A stretch of 10,686 nucleotides of DNA from Rickettsiales bacterium (lineage in GTDB: Bacteria; Pseudomonadota; Alphaproteobacteria; Rickettsiales; Anaplasmataceae), in assembly GCA_031266615.1 (NCBI GenBank), contig JAISAR010000101.1:1-10686 (forward strand). The letters are read 5' to 3'. Below, piece by piece: positions 6,562 to 10,686 of this stretch. The number at the start of each line of letters is the position of its first letter. Positions within the stretch are counted from its first letter, which is position 1. Position numbers and translations under genes: made by a program. The notes under the pieces are model-generated. The model made no database searches, was not told where the DNA came from, and worked only from the letters and a program-made list of their open reading frames with translations.

Positions 6562-9162
6562 ATGCACGGTAATATCTACCAGCTAAAGGTATTGATGCTA
6601 TTTTTGCATCGCGGAGTGCTCTATCAGCGCTCTTTTCGCTTAGGTACAGAAATAGAAGAGGCCAGAAAGTTCGATGATTTAGTATTTGAATACACTCAAG
6701 GTAGTAAGAAAGTATACCGCTTTTTGCAGGCTAAACACACACAAGATGAAGATAACAAGAAAATTGGAGTAGGGAACTTACTTACAAAAGATAAAAGTGG
6801 TGAATTTGGATTAGCAAAGTATTTCATTTCTTACCTCAAGATCAAAAATAATCAAGATTTTGCAGATGGTAACCTGAAAGATTTTATTATCTGCACTAAT
6901 ATCGATTTTGATCTGGATCAAAACACAGCACAAAACACAGTTAAGAAGTTGAAAGTAAAAACTTCAGGACCAAACAATGAAATAGAAATTTTAGTTGAAG
7001 CAATCGACACTAGTGATGTCTTTTTTAAAGACGGCGGCACGAGGTACAAGTTCTTTTGTACTAACGACAACATGATTTCAATAGTGCAACCAACATTTAA
7101 TGGTACTGTAGAAGAAGCGGTAGAAGAATTAGAAGAGGAGATAAAAAAACTTCAAAACAAGTCAGATAAAGACTCAAAAAGGAAATTGGAAAGAAATCAG
7201 ACGTGGCGATGTGAGTTTGGGCGAATGCTGAATGAAGGTAGGTTGGAAGACAATATAAAAGAATTTTTTGATAAGTTAGTGTTTGCAGTAAATCAGCCTA
7301 ATAAAATAAAACTAGCGGAGATCATCAAGAATGAGCTGGGCGAACAATTTAATGATATTGACAGAAAGAATGTTTACGCCCGTTTTCAGGAGGAAATGCT
7401 AGATTGGCTAAAAGAAAAAGGGGAACGTTTTCTTACACATGAAGATGGAAAAGAATTCTTTCGCAAGATGAAAGAAGAAATCTTAGGAGGCTTTCGATTC
7501 GAGGTGAGAAATCCAGTAGGATCGTTTACTGGAAGAAAAACAGGACTAGAAAAACTGCATGAGTCAATACAAGAAAATCAAGGTGTAGCCACAGTAATAT
7601 CGCAACTGGTTTCTATCTGTGGTTTGGGAGGAATAGGTAAGACTGAGCTGGCCAGAAAATATATTGAAAAACACAGTAAAGATTATGACAACAATATTAT
7701 ATGGATCAATGCTGCAACCTATGAAACCATGGTTCAGTCTTTTCTAAGGTTAGCTAAAGGTCTTTTAGGCATTCCTACAGAAGATAGGGATATTGAATCT
7801 ATTGTAAGAGATATATATGCTTTTTTTGCCCAGAGAAAAAGTCTCTTTGTTTTCGATAATGCAGAAAAATATAGAAGTGAAGGTCAAGATGCTGGTATTA
7901 GTCAATTTTTACCGTCCCACTTTTTATCATCTGATGATAATAAACCTAGTGTTTTGATTACCTCTCGTAATCAAAAATGGGGAGATATAAAGGCATTACC
8001 ATTGGGTACATTTACTGAAACAGAGTCAATAGACTTCATTAGAAAAGCACTGGATATGAAGGATGGATCACAAGAAAATGAAATAAAGAATTTAGCAGAG
8101 ACATTACAGCATTTTCCTTTAGCTCTGCAGCAGGCAGTTGCATACATAAAAGAAAGGGATACAGCATTAAAGAATGTAGGCTTGAGGTTTGAAATCAGTG
8201 ATTATTTAAAGAGGTATAAAGAGGAAGCAGAAAAATTACTTGATTTTGAATTTCCTGAAGACAGCAATGATAGTTACACCGAGACAACTTTTATAACCTG
8301 GAGAATTACTATTAATAAAATCAAAGACAACGCAGAGTATGGCCAGCAAGCCAAAGAAATTTTAGATATTATCGCCTATATTGCCTCTGACAATATTCCT
8401 GTAGAAATGTTTTTAGGGTTAGAACGCAATAGAGAAAGGTTAGGTGATGCTATCCAACTACTTAAACAGTATTCAATGATTGACTCAGGAGAAGAGCAAA
8501 GCTCAGTCAATATTCACAGGTTAGTGCAGCAAGTAACAAGGATAGAGTTAGAAAAACAAGGTAAAGACAAGGTTGTGAAAAAGACTTTTGAATTGCTGGC
8601 AGAAAGCTTTCCTTATGGCAGTGATAAATTAGAAGATTACGCTAAAAAACGACAACTATTGCCGCATTTAGAAGCGTTCTTATCACATATAGATAACTGG
8701 CTAGAAAAAGAGCCTTTAGAAAAACAAACAATAGAGAAGTATTATCTTGCGGATTTGTTAATATTGATGAGTCATGGATACTTTAGCTTAGGTAACCCTA
8801 GAAAACAACAGAAGTCGCTTGAACGGATTTTAGCAATCAAGGAAGAGCATTATGGCTCTGATCATCTCGAGGTTGCTAGAATACTAGTAAACCTAGGTAA
8901 CGCTCATTATGCCTTAGGTGATCCTCAGAAAACAAAAGAGTTGCTTGAACGGAGAGCTTTACCTATTTTTGAGAAACATTATGGATCTGATCACTTGACA
9001 GTTGCTATAATACTAGAAAACCTTAGTACTGTTTATGGTGCTTTGGGTGACTATGAGAAGCAAAAGGAATTGCTTGAGCAGGCTTTACCAATTTTTGAGA
9101 AACATTACGGCCCTGACCATCCTGAAGTTGCTAAACTACTGGCAGAACTGGATGATATTTAG
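6562..9162 (+). CDS. NB-ARC STAND ATPase with N-terminal nuclease-like domain and C-terminal TPRs (Avs-like)
   Basis: Multidomain signalling ATPase of 866 residues. Residues 1-170: a segment with YQ (21-22), Glu30/Glu32-33, FDDLVFEY (37-44) and FLQAKHT (54-60), giving Asp39...Gln56-x-Lys58; this resembles the PD-(D/E)xK core of Cap4/DUF4297-type nucleases. A charged coiled-coil stretch follows (about 183-211). Residues 320-660 are NB-ARC: P-loop GLGGIGKT (354-361), Walker B LFVFDNA (428-434), sensor VLITSRN (464-470), GLPL-like FPLALQQA (518-525) and the MHD-equivalent IHRLVQ (651-656). Residues 727-866 are kinesin-light-chain-type TPRs. Such proteins stay off until the repeat domain binds a ligand, then oligomerise and activate the N-terminal effector. 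This order matches antiviral STAND proteins; a host-directed effector is the alternative. It is flanked by housekeeping genes, suggesting insertion. Domains are seen directly; nuclease activity and defence are inferred. Confidence 0.88.
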   Translation: MHGNIYQLKVLMLFLHRGVLYQRSFRLGTEIEEARKFDDLVFEYTQGSKKVYRFLQAKHTQDEDNKKIGVGNLLTKDKSGEFGLAKYFISYLKIKNNQDFADGNLKDFIICTNIDFDLDQNTAQNTVKKLKVKTSGPNNEIEILVEAIDTSDVFFKDGGTRYKFFCTNDNMISIVQPTFNGTVEEAVEELEEEIKKLQNKSDKDSKRKLERNQTWRCEFGRMLNEGRLEDNIKEFFDKLVFAVNQPNKIKLAEIIKNELGEQFNDIDRKNVYARFQEEMLDWLKEKGERFLTHEDGKEFFRKMKEEILGGFRFEVRNPVGSFTGRKTGLEKLHESIQENQGVATVISQLVSICGLGGIGKTELARKYIEKHSKDYDNNIIWINAATYETMVQSFLRLAKGLLGIPTEDRDIESIVRDIYAFFAQRKSLFVFDNAEKYRSEGQDAGISQFLPSHFLSSDDNKPSVLITSRNQKWGDIKALPLGTFTETESIDFIRKALDMKDGSQENEIKNLAETLQHFPLALQQAVAYIKERDTALKNVGLRFEISDYLKRYKEEAEKLLDFEFPEDSNDSYTETTFITWRITINKIKDNAEYGQQAKEILDIIAYIASDNIPVEMFLGLERNRERLGDAIQLLKQYSMIDSGEEQSSVNIHRLVQQVTRIELEKQGKDKVVKKTFELLAESFPYGSDKLEDYAKKRQLLPHLEAFLSHIDNWLEKEPLEKQTIEKYYLADLLILMSHGYFSLGNPRKQQKSLERILAIKEEHYGSDHLEVARILVNLGNAHYALGDPQKTKELLERRALPIFEKHYGSDHLTVAIILENLSTVYGALGDYEKQKELLEQALPIFEKHYGPDHPEVAKLLAELDDI
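8827..9162 (+). repeat. Tandem 126-bp TPR-coding repeats
   Basis: Inside the NB-ARC/TPR gene, units begin at 8827 (129 bp), 8956 (126 bp) and 9082 (81 bp, cut by the stop). Each encodes a HYGxDHxxVAxxL pattern, typical of TPR_12 repeats of 42 residues. The second and third units are very similar at DNA level through the IFEKHYG stretch. The first unit has one extra codon (LLERRALP against LLEQALP). An array like this can gain or lose units by recombination. Confidence 0.7.
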
Positions 9163-9200
9163 GTTTTTAGCAATACTAGACTGGCAACAACTCACCCGAG

Positions 9201-10370
9201 CTATACTTCCAAAACTAATCTGTTTGGGTCTTCTATGTAATTTTTTATTTTAACGAGGAAAGTTACTGCTCCTTTGCCGTCGACTATTCTGTGGTCGTAG
9301 GAGAGGGCAATGTACATCATAGGTCTAATTTCAATTGAGTTGCCTACAGCAACTGGTCTGTTTTGTATTGAATGCATGCCAAGTATTCCAGATTGCGGAG
9401 GGTTTATGATCGGGGTGGAAAGGAGCGAACCGTATACTCCGCCGTTTGAAATGGTAAATGTTGCACCTTCCATTTCTGAAACTTGCAGCTTACCTTCTCG
9501 AGCTTTTTTGCCAAGAGCAGCTAAAGTCAATTCGATTTCGGCGAATGACATCTGGTCGGCACTCCGAATAACCGGTACAACAAGGCCTTTATCGGTGCCA
9601 ACAGCAACACCTATGTCATAGTAATGTTTATATACGATTTCATCGCCTGAGATTTCAGCGTTAATTTCAGGAATCTCTCTCAGCGCTTGCACTGCTGCCT
9701 TTATAAAGAACGACATGAAACCCAGTTTTATCCCATATTTTTTTTCGAAAGTTTCTTTATATTTCGCTCTCAGATCCATTACATTCTTCATGTCGATCTC
9801 ATTGAATGTGGTCAATATCGCAGCAGTGTTTTGCGATGCCTTCAAACGAGCAGCGATCACTTGCCTTATTTTGCTCATCTTTACTCGTTCTTCTCTTCGC
9901 TCCCCACTTACTACACTTTTTGGCAATTCGACCGCAGGCTGCTCAGCGCCTGTACTTTTGCTTATATGGCCTATTACATCCGCTTTGGTTATCCTGCCTC
10001 CCATGCCAGTTCCTTTGACATCTTCTGCACTGATTGCACTTTCCTCCATAATTTTGCGAGCTGACGGAGCATCTTTTTTAGCAGGGCTTTCGCTTTTGTC
10101 TTCTTTTACTTCGTCTTTCACCTCGCCCACGGAAAGCCTTGCTAATAGCTGATCTGGGCTTATTACATCATCCTCTTTTACAAGAAATTCAGTTATTTGC
10201 CCTGAAGCTTCTGCGGTTAATTCGAGCGCTGTTTTGTCAGTTTCAATTTCAAAGATTAAATCATCTATTTTGACTGCTTCGCCAATATTTTTCTTTATTT
10301 TGACTATACCTTCCGTGACCGATTCACCACCTAGAGTTTTTGGTGCTCTAATTTCTATAATTTTGCTCAT
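9201..10370 (-). CDS. sucB: Dihydrolipoyllysine succinyltransferase, E2 of 2-oxoglutarate dehydrogenase
   Basis: Core acyltransferase of the 2-oxoglutarate dehydrogenase complex: it carries succinyl groups on lipoyl-lysine and transfers them to CoA in the TCA cycle. The 389-residue protein has one N-terminal lipoyl domain with the lipoylation site ETDK (Lys46), a charged linker (about 82-100), a peripheral-subunit-binding domain (PSARKIMEE to ITKADVI, 102-133), a second linker, and the catalytic domain (about 160-389) ending with SYDHRIVDG, where His360 and Asp364 are the catalytic pair. The lipoyl motif ETDKTALEL and the single lipoyl domain fit SucB better than pyruvate dehydrogenase E2. 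The start is supported by AAAGG 8 nt upstream of the ATG. It is convergent with the NB-ARC/TPR gene, 38 bp apart, with no clear terminator hairpin between them. sucA is not adjacent in this window. Confidence 0.95.
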   Translation of the reverse strand: MSKIIEIRAPKTLGGESVTEGIVKIKKNIGEAVKIDDLIFEIETDKTALELTAEASGQITEFLVKEDDVISPDQLLARLSVGEVKDEVKEDKSESPAKKDAPSARKIMEESAISAEDVKGTGMGGRITKADVIGHISKSTGAEQPAVELPKSVVSGERREERVKMSKIRQVIAARLKASQNTAAILTTFNEIDMKNVMDLRAKYKETFEKKYGIKLGFMSFFIKAAVQALREIPEINAEISGDEIVYKHYYDIGVAVGTDKGLVVPVIRSADQMSFAEIELTLAALGKKAREGKLQVSEMEGATFTISNGGVYGSLLSTPIINPPQSGILGMHSIQNRPVAVGNSIEIRPMMYIALSYDHRIVDGKGAVTFLVKIKNYIEDPNRLVLEV

Positions 10371-10535
10371 AAAACAACCTTTCGTACAAACTTGCTATAA
10401 TTTTATACATGAAAAGAACCGTATAATAAACTAATAAATTTTTTTATCATTTAGAAGTGAAAAACGGATAACATACCCCTAAATGCCATTCCAGCGCCCA
10501 GGTTTTTTACCCATAAAAACGGGACTAAAAACTAC
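10371..10535. other. AT-rich intergenic region upstream of sucB
   Basis: This is the left half of a 316-bp stretch without a confirmed gene. A weak minus-strand pair, TTTATT (complement of 10425-10430) and TATAAA (complement of 10402-10407), 17 bp apart, could be the sucB promoter. Around 10480-10515 the sequence is more GC-rich and contains CATTCCAGCGC, which looks like a fragment of the palindromic repeats common in Wolbachia; no complete partner arm is present. No RNA gene recognised. Confidence 0.35.
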
Positions 10536-10564
10536 TTGACAACCTTCGCCAACCCCCTTACAAT
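10536..10564 (+). promoter_or_regulatory. Consensus-like sigma70 promoter
   Basis: TTGACA (10536-10541), a 17-bp spacer, then TACAAT (10559-10564). This is the best promoter match in the window. It reads rightward, away from sucB, toward the right edge. Transcription would start near 10571, just before a 14-bp palindrome. Confidence 0.65.
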
Positions 10565-10577
10565 AGAATTGTGGGTG

Positions 10578-10591
10578 TTTTAGGCCTAAAA
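10578..10591. promoter_or_regulatory. 14-bp perfect palindrome, possible operator
   Basis: TTTTAGGCCTAAAA is a perfect palindrome beginning about 7 bp after the expected transcription start of the promoter at 10536-10564. The position suits a repressor site. With no loop it is unlikely to be an RNA hairpin. Confidence 0.4.
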
Positions 10592-10646
10592 TTTATCTTT
10601 AATCTTGTATTAAGTGACAAAAGCACAGTATAAAACAAGGCGTGTT

Positions 10647-10686
10647 ATGTTTAATTTTTGCAGCATGGACACTGCATGTCTTTATA
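10647..10686 (+). CDS. Possible start of an unidentified gene, cut by right edge
   Basis: An ATG at 10647 follows AAGG (10637-10640) at 6-nt spacing, and the frame stays open to the window end, reading MFNFCSMDTACLY. It lies about 75 bp downstream of the strong promoter at 10536-10564, so a leader of that length would precede it. Only 13 codons are visible and no family can be assigned; an ATG at 10665 in the same frame is an alternative start. It may also be chance or a non-coding transcript. Confidence 0.3.
   Translation, partial: MFNFCSMDTACLY

Noticed and set aside
9035..9253. Plus-strand frame extending past the NB-ARC/TPR stop, as a possible frameshifted continuation of the TPR array
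   Set aside because: Read in the other frames, the sequence after 9162 shows no TPR pattern; the annotated stop looks genuine.
9715..10152. Plus-strand open frame (145 residues) opposite sucB
   Set aside because: It mirrors the conserved SucB frame; no independent coding signals.
1..10686. CRISPR array, tRNA or rRNA genes
   Set aside because: No regularly spaced direct repeats, cloverleaf with TTC loop, or rRNA-like segment was seen in the intergenic regions.

Overview
The window is low-GC bacterial DNA that best fits Rickettsiales, most probably Wolbachia. The reasons are the AT-rich, loosely packed single-gene layout, a class Ia NrdB that reads like Rickettsiales proteins, short palindromic intergenic repeats, a phage terminase remnant, and a large NB-ARC/TPR protein of a type common in Wolbachia accessory DNA. 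The genus is an inference; no marker gene such as rRNA is present.

Layout. (1) 1-1275 (+): a phage terminase large subunit, cut by the left edge. (2) 1276-1424: a cluster of palindromes. (3) 1425-1763 (-): a small BamE/SmpA-type lipoprotein. It is divergent from (4) 1897-2892 (+), nrdB, the ribonucleotide reductase radical subunit. (5) 3083-3670 (+): an unrecognised four-helix membrane protein behind its own promoter, overlapping tail-to-tail with (6) 3654-6314 (-), secA. (7) 6562-9162 (+): an 866-residue protein with an N-terminal nuclease-like segment, an NB-ARC STAND ATPase and C-terminal TPR repeats. (8) 9201-10370 (-): sucB, the E2 subunit of 2-oxoglutarate dehydrogenase. (9) 10371-10686: a divergent intergenic region with a consensus sigma70 promoter, a 14-bp palindrome and the first codons of a possible gene running off the right edge.

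The core genes (bamE, nrdB, secA, sucB) serve envelope assembly, dNTP supply, protein export and the TCA cycle. They look like independent transcription units, not one operon. The accessory content is the terminase and the NB-ARC/TPR protein. The latter is the most interesting element: its order (nuclease-like domain, STAND ATPase, TPR sensor) is that of antiviral STAND (Avs) proteins, several of which sense phage terminase. A terminase gene in the same window is suggestive but is not evidence of a functional link, because about 5 kb of housekeeping genes lie between them. No tRNA, rRNA, CRISPR array or intact insertion sequence was seen.
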